Source of the DNA: JABDIP01 sp965212545
GTDB lineage: Bacteria > Pseudomonadota > Alphaproteobacteria > DSM-16000 > Inquilinaceae
Length of the DNA stretch: 64,000 bases
Reading direction: 5' to 3'
NCBI GenBank assembly: GCA_965212545.1
Contig: CBDBVB010000027.1
Location: 18,825-82,824, forward strand
Each line of letters starts with the position of its first letter. Within the stretch, counting starts at the first letter, position 1. A program made the position numbers and the translations under genes. The notes under the pieces were generated by a model, which made no database searches, was not told the origin of the DNA, and worked only from the letters and a program-made list of their open reading frames with translations. Below are positions 19,659 to 29,671 of the stretch, in pieces.

Positions 19659-22600
19659 TTACTCTGCCGCCGCTCTTTGGTCCGGCGTGTCGCGGAACGC
19701 GGCGATCAACTCGCGGCCGCGCTCATCCGCCTGCGCCACCGAAGCCTCTTTGACGTGACCGTAGCCGCGTATCTGTTCCGGGATCGATGCGATCTCGATG
19801 GCCAGTGCCAGGTTTTCCTCCGTCAGGCCGGAGGTGAGGTCCTGCACGGTCGCGGTGTAGTCGGCGATCAAGCGCATTTCTGTCTTTCGTTCAGACGTGC
19901 GGCCAAAAATGTCCAGCGGTGTTCCACGCAGGCCTTTTAGCCGCGCCAGGACGCCGAATACCGCGCGCATCCAGGGGCCATAGGTCACTTTGCGGAGATG
20001 GCCGGTTTCCGGGTCGCGATTGCCCAGCAGCGGCGGCGCCAGGTGGAACCGCAGCTTGAAATCGCCGGTGAAACGGTCCCTGATCTGACGTTCGAAGTTG
20101 CCGTCCGTGTACAGCCGCGCGACCTCGTACTCGTCCTTGTAGGCCATCAGCTTGAAGCCGTAGCGAGCGACCGCCGCCGTCAAGGAACCGTCGAGGGCCG
20201 GTGATGCGCCGGTCACCTGCTCCTCGGCCTGTCGGACAGAGCCGACCAGCGCGCGGTAGCGGGACGCATAGGCGGCGTTCTGGTAGTCGGTCAGGAAGGT
20301 GACGCGACGTTCGATCAATTCGTCCAGGGATTGCGACAATGTGTGCCCGGCCGGCTCCGGCACTGCGCGCTCTGCCAGCAGCGCGGCAACAGCCTGCGGG
20401 TCGTGCGCCGCACGGCGGCCCCACAGGAATGCGCTCTGATTCATCTCCACGGCGACCCTGTTCAGGGCCACTGCCTCTTCGATGGCCTCCGCCGACACCG
20501 GGATCAGGCCGCGCTGCCAGGCGTAACCCAGCACGAACAGGTTCGTGGCAATGCTGTCGCCCAGCAATGTTGTGGCGATGCGCGTTGCATCCACGGTTTC
20601 CACCAGATCCGGATCGCCGGCCGTTTCACGGAGCGCACTCAGCAACGCGTCGCGGCGGAATGGCAGGTCGGGCTTGGCGGCGAATTCCCCGGTCATGGTC
20701 TGCTGGGTGTTGATTATCGCCCGGGTCACGCCCGGTCGCATCTTGGGCAGGGTCTCCGTGCCGCCGGCCACCACCAAGTCGCAGCCGAGCACGAGGTCGG
20801 CGCCACCGGCGGCGATGCGCACCGCGCTGATGTCCTCAGGCGTTCTCGCGATCCGAAGGTGGGTGACCACCGCGCCGCCTTTCTGCGCCAAGCCCGCCTG
20901 ATCCAGCACCGAGCAGCCCTTGCCTTCCAGATGCGCGGCCATGCCGACCAGCGCCCCGATCGTCACAACGCCCGTTCCGCCGATGCCGGTCACCAGGATT
21001 CCGTATGGCGATTCCAGTTCCGGCGGCGTCGGCTCCGGCAGCGGGCCGAAGCGCGCCTCGTCGGCGCTCCTGCCTTCGGCATCCGGCTTCTCGGGCTTGC
21101 GTAGCGCGCCGCCCTCGATAGTCACGAAGCTCGGGCAGAAGCCCTTCACGCAAGAGAAATCCTTGTTGCAGGTCGACTGGTCGATGGCGCGCTTGCGGCC
21201 GTATTCGGTCTCGACCGGGCCCACGCTCAGGCAGTTCGACTGTACCGAGCAGTCACCGCAGCCCTCGCAGACCAACTCATTGATAAACACACGTTTCGGC
21301 GGGTCGACCATCTTGCCGCGCTTGCGCCGCCGGCGTTTTTCCGCGGCACAGGTCTGGTCGTAGATCAGGACCGTGGTGCCGGGAACCTCGCGCAATTCGC
21401 GCTGTACGCGGTCGAGCGCATCGCGATGCTCGATCGGCGTATCCGGTGGCAGTCCGGCCTCGTGGGCGTATTTCTCCGGCTGGTCGCTGACCACGACGAC
21501 CTTCTTCGCCCCCTCGGCCGCCACCTGACGGGCGATCATGGGCACGTCCAGCGGCCCGTCCATCGGCTGACCGCCGGTCATGGCGACCGCGTCGTTGTAG
21601 AGAATCTTGTATGTGATGTTGACGCCGGATGCGACCGCGGCGCGGATCGCCAGCAGCCCGGAGTGGAAATAGGTGCCGTCGCCCAGATTGGCGAAGACGT
21701 GGCCGGTTTCTGTGAACGGCGCCTGCCCGATCCAGGCGGCGCCCTCGCCGCCCATCTGGCTGAAGGTCTCGGTGCTGCGGTCCATCCAGGTTGCCATGTA
21801 ATGGCAACCGATGCCGGCCAGCGCGCGGCTGCCATCGGGCACCCGGGTCGAGGTGTTGTGCGGACAGCCGGAGCAGAAATAGGGGATGCGCTGCATCGCC
21901 GGCAGCATGGTGACCTTCTGGCGTTCCTTCTCCTCCAGGAAGGCGACCCGCTCGGCGATGCCGGTGTGCTCCATGCGTTTCAGCAGCCGGCGGCCGATGA
22001 CCACAGCGATCTGGGCCGGGCTCAACTCGCCGGTCGATGGCAGGATCCAGTTCCGTTCCTCGTCGAACTTGCCGACCACCACCGGGCGCTTGTCGGCCTG
22101 CCAGTTGTAGAGTTGCTCCTTGAGCTGGTTCTCGATCAGGGCGCGCTTCTCCTCGACGACGATCAACTCGTCGAGGCCTTCCGCGAAGGCGCGCACGCCC
22201 TCCGGCTCCAGGGGCCAGGGCATGGCGACCTTGTAGATCGCCAGGCCGATCTCGTGGGCCATCGCCTCGTCGATGCCAAGCTCCCGCAGCGCCTGGCGGA
22301 CGTCCAGATAGGATTTGCCGACCGTGACGATGCCGAAGCGGCGCTTGGGAGCCTCGAAAATCACCCGGTCCAGCCGGTTGGCGCGGCAGAAGGCGAGCGC
22401 CGCGTACATTTTGTCCTGCATCAGCCGATGTTCCTGGATCATCGGCGGATCCGGCCATCGGATGTTCAGCCCGCCTTCCGGCATCTCGAAATCGTCGGGC
22501 AGGGCGATCTCGGATACGGTGCGGGTCGACATAGACCGAGGCCGAGCTGTCCACCGTCTCGGCGATGGTCTTGAAGCCGACCCAGCAGCCGGAAAACCGG

Positions 22601-23171
22601 CTCAACGCCCAGCCATACAGGCCCAGATCGAGAACCTCCTGGACGTTGGACGGGTTCAGTACCGGCATCATCGCCGACGCGAAGGCGTGCTCGGACTGGT
22701 GCGGGACGGTGGAGCTCTTGCAGGCGTGGTCGTCACCGGCCAGGGCGAGCACGCCGCCATTTCGGGAACTGCCGGCGAAGTTTCCGTGCTTGAAGACGTC
22801 GCCGGATCGGTCGACGCCGGGGCCCTTGCCGTACCAGATGGCATAGATGCCGTCATATTTGGCGCACCGGGCCACAGTCCGACCTGCTGGCTGCCCCAGA
22901 CAGCGGTGGCGCCCAGATCCTCGTTGACGCCGGGCTGGAAATGCACGTGGCTTTCGGAAAGAAACTCACGGGCGCGCCACAGGGCCTGGTCAAAGCCTCC
23001 AAGCGGCGAGCCGCGATAGCCGGAAATGAAAGCGGCAGTATTCAAGCCCGCCTGCTGGTCGCGATGGCGCTGCATCAGTGCCAGGCGCACCAGCGCCTGG
23101 GTGCCGGTCAGATACACTCGGCCGGACTGCAGGGCGTATTTGTCGTCGAGCGATACCGCCGCCAGCGTCAT
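19659..23171 (-). CDS. Indolepyruvate ferredoxin oxidoreductase, fused subunits, two frameshifts
   Basis: Thiamine-diphosphate, Fe-S enzyme oxidising aryl (or branched) 2-oxoacids to acyl-CoA with ferredoxin reduction. Order: pyrimidine-binding domain (FISGYRGSPLGGFDQ), TPP domain, a 4Fe-4S segment (CEGCGDCSVQSNC), then the gamma domain (GIGGTGVVTIGALVG). The start ATG at 23171 has GGGAG upstream. Two indels break it: a lost C near 22870 (GAPKYDGIYAIWYGKG) and an extra C near 22510 (DPHRIEIALPDDFEMP). They cancel, giving 1170 residues, normal for the fused bacterial type. It lies convergent to the corrinoid island. Whether it supplies reduced ferredoxin to the activator is speculation. Confidence 0.92.
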
Positions 23172-23701
23172 TTCCAACTCCCTGGTCTGCGGAACGTCAC
23201 AGCGCAATTGACCCAAACAAGTTAACCTATGTTGACCCTTTTCACAAATCGCCGAAATGTCATCGGGGCAATACGCAATGAAGGGTCTTCGGTCTGTTGG
23301 GCGCATTATGGAAAATTGCGCCCGAATTGGCGACGGGGTGCCGAATCGATCGGTCTGGGCCATTCCGGCCGAACCTATTCGATCGCCGAAACCGGTCGGT
23401 CGTCCGAATCTCGCCGGGCACCGCTCAGCGCGAACCGCGGGGCATTCCTCAGAAACCGATCGGCTGGCGGCCGCAGACATCTCGTGGATTATTCCATGAG
23501 CATTCGAAGTATTCCAATGTCTTAAAAAAAGTCATGAATTTTAAAGGATAAATTTTTAGCGGTCTTTAAGACTGTTCCTCTAGAACCAAGCATTACCGCA
23601 CGGTTTCGGATGCCGGATGTCATAGCCGGCGCACCGGAACTCCCGCCAAGCGTGGTTTGAAGGCATTGCCGCATAACGGCTGCCGAAGAGGAGAGTGTAA
23701 G
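23172..23701. other. 530-base intergenic region with AT-rich patch
   Basis: No convincing ORF. It lies between two divergent genes, so it should hold both promoters. Bases 23510-23590 are strikingly AT-rich against the GC-rich background (runs of A at 23524-23530, TTTTTAG at 23552) and sit 110-190 bases before the PilJ-type gene. I could not assign -35/-10 boxes. Confidence 0.5.
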
Positions 23702-24589
23702 ATGTTGTTTAGTCTGATCAATCGAGCGCTAAGGACCATTATCATCGTCGTCGTCATCTGGGCGGCTCTTGATCCTGCGACGCCGGCCAGTGCGGACGGC
23801 GTGAATTACGAGCACATCGTCAATATTGCTGGGCAGCAACGGACACTGTCCCAGCAGATGACAAAGGAAGCCGTGCTGATATCCATGGGCCTTGATGTCG
23901 CGGGCAATCTTGAGAATCTGAGCGCGTCACGCGAACTGTTTTCCCAAACCCTTTCCGGTTTGCGGCTCGGCGACGCCTCCCTGGACCTGCCTGGAACGTC
24001 CGATGCGGAGACCATGGAGGTTCTGGGCCAGGTCGACGCGATCTGGACTCGGACGGATGATCTGCTGAGTTCGGGCATTGCCGCCGGCGGTTTTACCGAT
24101 CAGGAGATCGCTGTCCTGGTCGACCTCAGCCCGCTATTGCTGGCGGCTTCGGAGAACGTGGTCACCGCCTTTATCAACGAAGCGCGGAATGGCCCGATCT
24201 TTACGGTCCTGGTTGAAGCAATCAACGTATCCGGTCGCGAGCGCATGTTGTCGCAGCGCATGGCTCTCCAGTTCCTTCTGGTCGCCAATGGCCACGATTC
24301 GGCCGTCAATCGACAGGCGCTGAGGGAAACGACCGCCGACTTCGAGGAGGCCCTCCGCGCGCTTATCGATGGCAGTCCCGAGCTACGCGTGATTGCGGCC
24401 CCGACCGTTGATATCCGACTGCAACTGGCCGCCGTCGACGGGCTCTGGTCAAACGAGATTCGGCCGCTGATGCAGTCGCTGCTCGAAGGTCATGCTCCGT
24501 CTCCGCAGATGGTCGCCGAAGTCGCGCGTCTGAACCTGGATTTGCTGCAGGAGATGGACCGGACCGTCGAACTGTACGACATGCTTTGA
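23702..24589 (+). CDS. Periplasmic protein with two PilJ/NarX-type sensor modules
   Basis: 295 residues: a signal peptide (hydrophobic 10-22, cleavage probably after SADG), then two copies of a motif seen in PilJ-type (PF13675-like) ligand domains, NIAGQQRTLSQQMTKE at 41-56 and NVSGRERMLSQRMALQ at about 174-189. These resemble the P-box region of nitrate-sensing NarX/PilJ N-domains. It has no membrane anchor after the signal, no HAMP and no kinase or MCP module, so it is a free binding protein rather than a full receptor. The start ATG has GGAGAG upstream. Ligand unknown. Confidence 0.75.
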   Translation: MLFSLINRALRTIIIVVVIWAALDPATPASADGVNYEHIVNIAGQQRTLSQQMTKEAVLISMGLDVAGNLENLSASRELFSQTLSGLRLGDASLDLPGTSDAETMEVLGQVDAIWTRTDDLLSSGIAAGGFTDQEIAVLVDLSPLLLAASENVVTAFINEARNGPIFTVLVEAINVSGRERMLSQRMALQFLLVANGHDSAVNRQALRETTADFEEALRALIDGSPELRVIAAPTVDIRLQLAAVDGLWSNEIRPLMQSLLEGHAPSPQMVAEVARLNLDLLQEMDRTVELYDML

Positions 24590-24945
24590 TCGTGGCGGTC
24601 CCGGCGATCGCAGCGCCGGGACCGGGTCCTGTTCATGGCCGCTGCCCTGATCATCATGATGCCCCAATCTGCGATCAGAAAAGCCCGAAATTGCCCTGAA
24701 GCGCAGATTGCGAATCCATGCCTCGGGGCCGGGCCGTGCCAATTGGCGAATTCATTCCCTAGATGTCGAAGAATACTGCTAATATCTCCTACTCAATCCA
24801 CCGGATCCCAGGATCCGCCACCGGACATGTTGGATCGCGTGAGACGACGTGATCATTCTCTGCCGCAGAGGTCGATGGCTCCCGATTGCCGGGCGCCAGG
24901 GCAAGAATCCGCGCGCCTCGGGTGTGGCGGTCTGGAGCTAGTGCG
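24590..24945. other. Intergenic region with terminator-like hairpin
   Basis: 356 bases without a gene. Near its start a perfect 10-bp stem (24597-24606 with 24614-24623, 7-base loop) follows the PilJ-type gene and is a plausible terminator. The rest shows nothing I can name. Confidence 0.5.
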
Positions 24946-25368
24946 ATGATCTGGCTGCTTGGCTATATCGGCGTCCTGTTGATGATCCTGATTATCCCGG
25001 GGATCATCGTCGGAATGCGGACCAATCGGCGGCGGTCGGCTCTGATTCGCCGTGCCATGGCGGCCGGCCGCAAGGCAACGCAATGGAAGGGGCTGGCCGC
25101 GGATGGTATTGCCGTCAAGGTGGCGGAGATCTTCACGCGAATCGGCATGGTCCTGGTGGCACGAGACGGAAAGGTGCTGACCTTCCAGTGGCCGTCGCGG
25201 CCCTGGCTCACAGGCTTCCTTCTCTTGATCACCTTCCCGTTCGGTGCGGTCTATTTTCTTGCATACCGGTTCTCCGGCGGCCGGCCGGAACCGGTGTCGT
25301 TCGACATTTCCAGCGGCCAGGGCCTTGATGAGCCGATGCGGGCATCGCCGCGCCGGCGCGCTGCGTGA
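24946..25368 (+). CDS. Small membrane protein, unknown
   Basis: 140 residues from ATG 24946. One hydrophobic segment spans residues 1-23 and another lies around 85-105 (LTGFLLLITFPFGAVYFLAY), with a basic, soluble-looking middle part. Not recognised. The GTG start of the acetyltransferase gene overlaps its TGA (GTGA), so the two are probably co-translated. Confidence 0.6.
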   Translation: MIWLLGYIGVLLMILIIPGIIVGMRTNRRRSALIRRAMAAGRKATQWKGLAADGIAVKVAEIFTRIGMVLVARDGKVLTFQWPSRPWLTGFLLLITFPFGAVYFLAYRFSGGRPEPVSFDISSGQGLDEPMRASPRRRAA

Positions 25369-25847
25369 GCTCGGCGGCGTCGCCGGCGCGGATTCGTCGC
25401 ATCACGACAGACGAGGCTTTCCCGCTGCGTTATGGAGTCCTGCGGCGGTCTCTGTCGCCGGAGCAATCGCACTATCCCCAGGACGCCGACCCCAGAACGA
25501 TAAACCTTGGCGCCTTCGTCCACGGCAGGCTGGTCTCGGTCGGATCCTTTCTGCCCGACCCGCAAGAGGACGGCATGACCGATGGCGTGTACCGGCTCCG
25601 CGGCATGGTGACCGTGCCCGAATATCGCGGTCAGGGGTTGGGCGGCGACTTGCTGGGGCACGGAATCGCCTTGGTGGCGCGACAGGGCGGACGTGTTCTC
25701 TGGTGCAATGGGCGCACCGGAGCGATCGGTTTCTACCGGCGTCACGGCTTCAGCCCGGTCGGCGACGAGTTCGAGACCCCGGGCACCGGCCCGCACTACC
25801 GGTTCGTGCGGCAACTCACCGAAGCCGACGCAATTCAATCGCCGTAG
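25365..25847 (+). CDS. GNAT-family N-acetyltransferase
   Basis: 160 residues. The acetyl-CoA-binding loop RGQGLGGDLLGHGI is preceded by YRLRGMVTVPEY (beta4) and followed by AIGFYRRHGFSPVGDEF, a standard GNAT layout. Starts with GTG overlapping the stop of the upstream gene. Its 3' end overlaps the convergent acyl-CoA ligase by 13 bases. Substrate unknown. Confidence 0.85.
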   Translation: MSSAASPARIRRITTDEAFPLRYGVLRRSLSPEQSHYPQDADPRTINLGAFVHGRLVSVGSFLPDPQEDGMTDGVYRLRGMVTVPEYRGQGLGGDLLGHGIALVARQGGRVLWCNGRTGAIGFYRRHGFSPVGDEFETPGTGPHYRFVRQLTEADAIQSP

Positions 25848-27634
25848 AGCGCCTCCATGGCCTCGCCATAGACCGAGAGGATCGGCTGGCGTCTGATCTT
25901 CATGGTCGGCGTCATCTGGCTGTTCTCCACGCTGAAGGGCTCCGGCGCGACGATGAACCGGCGCACACGTTCGATCGGCGACAGCGATTTGTTGACCCGG
26001 TCGACAGCCTCGCCGATCGCCTTGCGAAGGTCCGGTTCGTCCGAAATTTCAGCCAGGGTCTTCGGCTTTCCATGGTTCTTGGCCCAGCCGGCCATGAACT
26101 CAGCATCGGGTACGATGACACCCACCAGGAACGGCCGCCGGTCTCCGGCGACCATCGCCTGCCCGATTTCCGGCTGCAGGGTCAGGAACCCTTCGACGCG
26201 CTGTGGCGAGAGATTGTCGCCGCCTGAGTTGACGATGATGTCCTTCTTGCGATCGGTGATCAGGATCGCGCCATCTTCGTCCAGCCGGCCGATATCGCCG
26301 GTGTGCAACCAGCCGTCGCGCAGGGCCGAGGCGGTCGCTTCCTCCTGGTTCCAATAGCCCTTCATCAGCAATTCGCCACGGACCAGAATCTCGCCGTCAT
26401 CGGCGATGCGGATCTCGACCTCTTCGAGTGGCGGACCGACCGTGTGGACCTTGATACGGGCGGGAGTGTTGCAGGAAATCACGGGCGACGCCTCGGTCTG
26501 GCCGTAGCCTTGCAGGATGGTCAGACCCAGCGCGTGGAAGAACATCCCGATCTCGGCGTTCAGCGGCGCTCCACCGGACACCATTGCCTTCAGCCGCCCC
26601 CCGAAGCGGGCCTTCAGTTTTCGCCGGACCAGTCGCTCTGCAAGCCAGTCCTGCGCCGCGCGCAGCGGGTCGAGGCGGCCGCGCTCGTATCGTTCACGCC
26701 CCAGGGACACCGCCCTGTCCATCCACCGGACTGCGGTGCTGCCGCGGCGCTCGACCTCGCGGGTGATGCGGCGGTGCATCACCTCGTACAGCCGCGGCAC
26801 GGCGGTCATGATCGTCGGCCTGACCTCGGCCAGGTTGCGCATCAGCGCATCAGCGTTTTCCGCATAGTAGATCTGGGCGCCGACCGAGAGCGGGAAGAAC
26901 TGCCCGGCGGAGTGCTCATAGGAATGCGACAGCGGCAGAAACGACAGGAAGACGTCGTCCTCCAGACCCAGCTTCTCCAGCAGATGGTGGGCGCCCAGGC
27001 AGTTGGCCAGGATGCCGCCATGGGTCTGCATTACGCCGCGCGGCCGGCCACCGGTGCCGCTGGTGTAGATCAGGCAGGCGGTATCGCCGCGCTGCATGTC
27101 GGCGATGCGTGCGTCGACATCGTCCGGAGCGTCGTCGCCAAGGGCCTGCACGTCGTCCCAGCTATGCAGCGCGACGTCCGGATTTCGCCGGTCATCGACC
27201 GGATCGACAGCGATGACGAATTTCAGATCGGGGGCCTGCAAAGCGGCCGGCCAGAGTTTGCGGAACAGGGCCGGCTTGGAGACGATGGCGCCCTTGGCGC
27301 CGCTGTCGTTCAGGATATGCCGGTGATCGTCCACCGTATTGGTGGTATAGGCCGGCACGGTGATGCCGCCACCGGCCATGATCGCCAGATCGGCTGCCAG
27401 CCACTTCGGGCGGTTTTCCGAAACCAGCACGATACGGTCGCCATCTTCCATGCCGACGGCCCTCAGCCCCCGGGCCAAGCGCCGCATCTCCTGATCGACC
27501 CGACGCCAACTCATGGCCTGGTAGGCGCCGTCGCGCTTGGCCCAAACCAGGGGCCGGTCGCCAAAATGCCGAGCCTGCTCGACGAACATGGCCGGCAGAC
27601 TCGACCACTGCTTGTATTTCCACGGGCCGGCCAT
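25835..27634 (-). CDS. Long-chain acyl-CoA ligase (AMP-forming)
   Basis: 599 residues. The adenylate-forming signature YTSGTGGRPRGVMQTH, the GYGQTEASP motif and the HTGDIGRLDEDG hinge are all present, with the C-terminal lysine region (MTPTMKIRRQ) of the FadD/FAA class. It would activate fatty acids to acyl-CoA for degradation or lipid synthesis. A FadD15-like subgroup is probable because of length and the PLSHSYEH segment. Single gene, convergent with the GNAT gene. Confidence 0.88.
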   Translation of the reverse strand: MAGPWKYKQWSSLPAMFVEQARHFGDRPLVWAKRDGAYQAMSWRRVDQEMRRLARGLRAVGMEDGDRIVLVSENRPKWLAADLAIMAGGGITVPAYTTNTVDDHRHILNDSGAKGAIVSKPALFRKLWPAALQAPDLKFVIAVDPVDDRRNPDVALHSWDDVQALGDDAPDDVDARIADMQRGDTACLIYTSGTGGRPRGVMQTHGGILANCLGAHHLLEKLGLEDDVFLSFLPLSHSYEHSAGQFFPLSVGAQIYYAENADALMRNLAEVRPTIMTAVPRLYEVMHRRITREVERRGSTAVRWMDRAVSLGRERYERGRLDPLRAAQDWLAERLVRRKLKARFGGRLKAMVSGGAPLNAEIGMFFHALGLTILQGYGQTEASPVISCNTPARIKVHTVGPPLEEVEIRIADDGEILVRGELLMKGYWNQEEATASALRDGWLHTGDIGRLDEDGAILITDRKKDIIVNSGGDNLSPQRVEGFLTLQPEIGQAMVAGDRRPFLVGVIVPDAEFMAGWAKNHGKPKTLAEISDEPDLRKAIGEAVDRVNKSLSPIERVRRFIVAPEPFSVENSQMTPTMKIRRQPILSVYGEAMEALYGD

Positions 27635-27828
27635 GGCTCGGCGATCCTCCCGGTTCTCGTATTTTTCTTAGTTCTACCCCGTCGCCGTCTCACCGCAATA
27701 GGGCCCGTGTGCCCCAGCGGCGATGGTCACGGCGAAAATTGCAGGCTAGGCTGTCCGCTTCGGCCCCGGACGCCGGGCCGACAAACAACAAGAACAGGCG
27801 CCGTTACAGGAACGAGGAGGTTCACACC

Positions 27829-28612
27829 ATGCGGAGAGTTTTGGCCCTGGCGGCCGCTGTGCTGGTCGGAGGTCTGGCCATGGGGCTGTCCCCGGCTGCG
27901 GACGCGCAATCGCGTCTGCAGATTATCCAGGAACGCGGCACGCTGCGCGTCGGCACCACCGGCGACTTCAACCCGATGTCGGTCCGCGACCCGGCGACCA
28001 ATTCCTATAAGGGCTTCGACATCGACGCCATGGAACAGCTCGCCGCCGATCTCGGCGTCACAGTGGAATGGGTCCCGGCCGAATGGGCGACCCTGGTCGC
28101 CGGCGTTGCCTCGGACCAGTACGACATCTTCTCCGGCGCCTCCCTGAACATGGGCCGGGCCCGGACCGTCGGCTATTCGATCCCGTATTTCCAGGCCGGC
28201 ACGGTGCCGCTGTCGCTGACCAACAATGCCGACCGGTTCAACAAGCTGGGACGACATCAACCAGCCGGGCGTCAAAGTCGCAGTCAGCCTGGGCACGGTG
28301 TTCGAGGAGCAGGCCCGGGCGCATTTCCCCAATGCCGAGATCGTCGCCGTGCAATCGCCGGCCACCGGTTTCCAGGAGGTCCTGGCCGGCCGTTCCGACG
28401 TGACCATCACCAGCAACGTCGAGGCCTCCTCACTGGTGCAGCGCTTCGAGAACATGGTCTGGCTCGAGGTGGGCGCGCGCAATCTGCGGCCATTCGCCTA
28501 TCCGCTGCCCCAGGACGATTTCGCCTGGATCAACTTCGTCAACAGCTGGGTCACCCTGAAGACCACCGAAGGCTTCTATGACGGCCTCCGCGACAAGTGG
28601 ATGCCGAACTGA
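27829..28612 (+). CDS. ABC transporter substrate-binding protein, family 3, one frameshift
   Basis: Periplasmic binding protein for polar amino acids or similar small acids. Signal peptide with an ADAQS cleavage region, then LRVGTTGDFNPMS and FDIDAMEQLAADLG, typical of SBP family 3 and of PheC-like proteins. GAGGAGG lies upstream of ATG 27829. One extra G near 28245 breaks the frame; without it the protein is 260 residues and reads FNKLDDINQPGVKVAVSLG. The permease gene follows 273 bases later, beyond a palindromic element. Confidence 0.87.
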
Positions 28613-28727
28613 TCTAGCGGGGGCCGCTGCTCTTGGTTGAGCGGCGGCCTTTCATGAGAACGCCGGCTCTGCAGCCTTGCCAATGCCGACGATGCCGGTT
28701 CCCGGCTTCACAGGCAGACACGGCAAG

Positions 28728-28874
28728 CCCCCTCACCCTCCCATCGCCTTTCGGCGACGGGTCCCTCCCTCTCCCACGAGGGGAGAGGGGTGCAAGCTGG
28801 CGCTGATACCTACTCCTCTCCCCTGGTGGGAGAGGAGGGGCCCCCGCGGCGAAGTCGTAGGAAGGTGAGGGGGG
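28728..28874. repeat. Palindromic intergenic element, about 147 bp
   Basis: Bounded by CCCCCTCACC (28728-28737) and its exact reverse complement GGTGAGGGGG (28864-28873). The interior holds two CCTCTCCC/GGGAGAGG hairpins (about 28768-28790 and 28813-28836). Such MITE-like CCCTCTCCC elements are dispersed between genes in many high-GC Proteobacteria. It separates the binding-protein gene from the permease gene and could be transcribed between them. Confidence 0.65.
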
Positions 28875-28885
28875 CAGCACAGGCC

Positions 28886-29671
28886 ATGCCGATGTCCCGA
28901 CGAATGCAGAAGCCCACGCGATATCTTGCTCCCGCTATTGCCCTCCTGTCGCTGCTGGCACTCAGCGGCTGCGGGAACACCGGCTATGGCTGGGCCTGGT
29001 ACCTGTTCGACCCGACCACCGAGCGCGGCAGCAACAATCTGTGGTTCATGCTGGGCGGCCTTTGGCCGACCGTCTGGATTTCCGTGGCTGCGATCCTGTT
29101 GTCGACCCTGGTCGGCCTGCTGGTCGCCATTCTCGGCCTGTCGAAGAACCGTGCGGCGCGGATGGCCAATCGCAGCTATGTGGAGTTGGTGCGGGCCATC
29201 CCGCTGCTGGTGGTGCTGCTGTGGATGTATTACGGCTTGCCGATCATGCTCGGCATCCAGCTTTCATTCATGATGGCCGGGCTGTTGTCCCTGGCGCTGA
29301 GCGACAGTGCCTTCGAGGCGGAGATCTTCCGAGCCGGCATTCAGTCGATCGAGGCGGGCCAGACCGAGGCCGCCCGCAGCCTGGGACTGCGCGGCTGGCA
29401 GATCATGCGCCTGGTGATCCTGCCCCAAGCCATCCGTCGCATCCTGCCGGCGCTCGGCAACCAGTTCATCTACGTCCTGAAGATGTCTTCGCTGGTCTCG
29501 GTGATCGGCTACCAGGAACTCACCCGCCGGGCCACCGAACTCACCGTCACTGAATTCCGCCCGCTGGAAATCTATACCTTCCTGGTGCTGGAGTATTTGG
29601 CACTGATCATCATCGTCTCCTGGCTGGTGCGACGCATGGAGAAGCGGCTGGCGCGATCGGATGCCCGCTAG
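28886..29671 (+). CDS. Amino-acid-type ABC transporter permease
   Basis: 261 residues, HisM/GlnP family, with membrane segments and the EAA loop (EAGQTEAARSLGLRGWQIMRLVILPQAIR), which docks the ATPase. The first hydrophobic stretch (12-31) ends LLALSGC, which resembles a lipobox, odd for a permease. I take it as the first membrane helix. It pairs with the substrate-binding gene upstream, but no ATPase gene is adjacent: the next gene is convergent and overlaps by 4 bases. Confidence 0.85.
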   Translation: MPMSRRMQKPTRYLAPAIALLSLLALSGCGNTGYGWAWYLFDPTTERGSNNLWFMLGGLWPTVWISVAAILLSTLVGLLVAILGLSKNRAARMANRSYVELVRAIPLLVVLLWMYYGLPIMLGIQLSFMMAGLLSLALSDSAFEAEIFRAGIQSIEAGQTEAARSLGLRGWQIMRLVILPQAIRRILPALGNQFIYVLKMSSLVSVIGYQELTRRATELTVTEFRPLEIYTFLVLEYLALIIIVSWLVRRMEKRLARSDAR

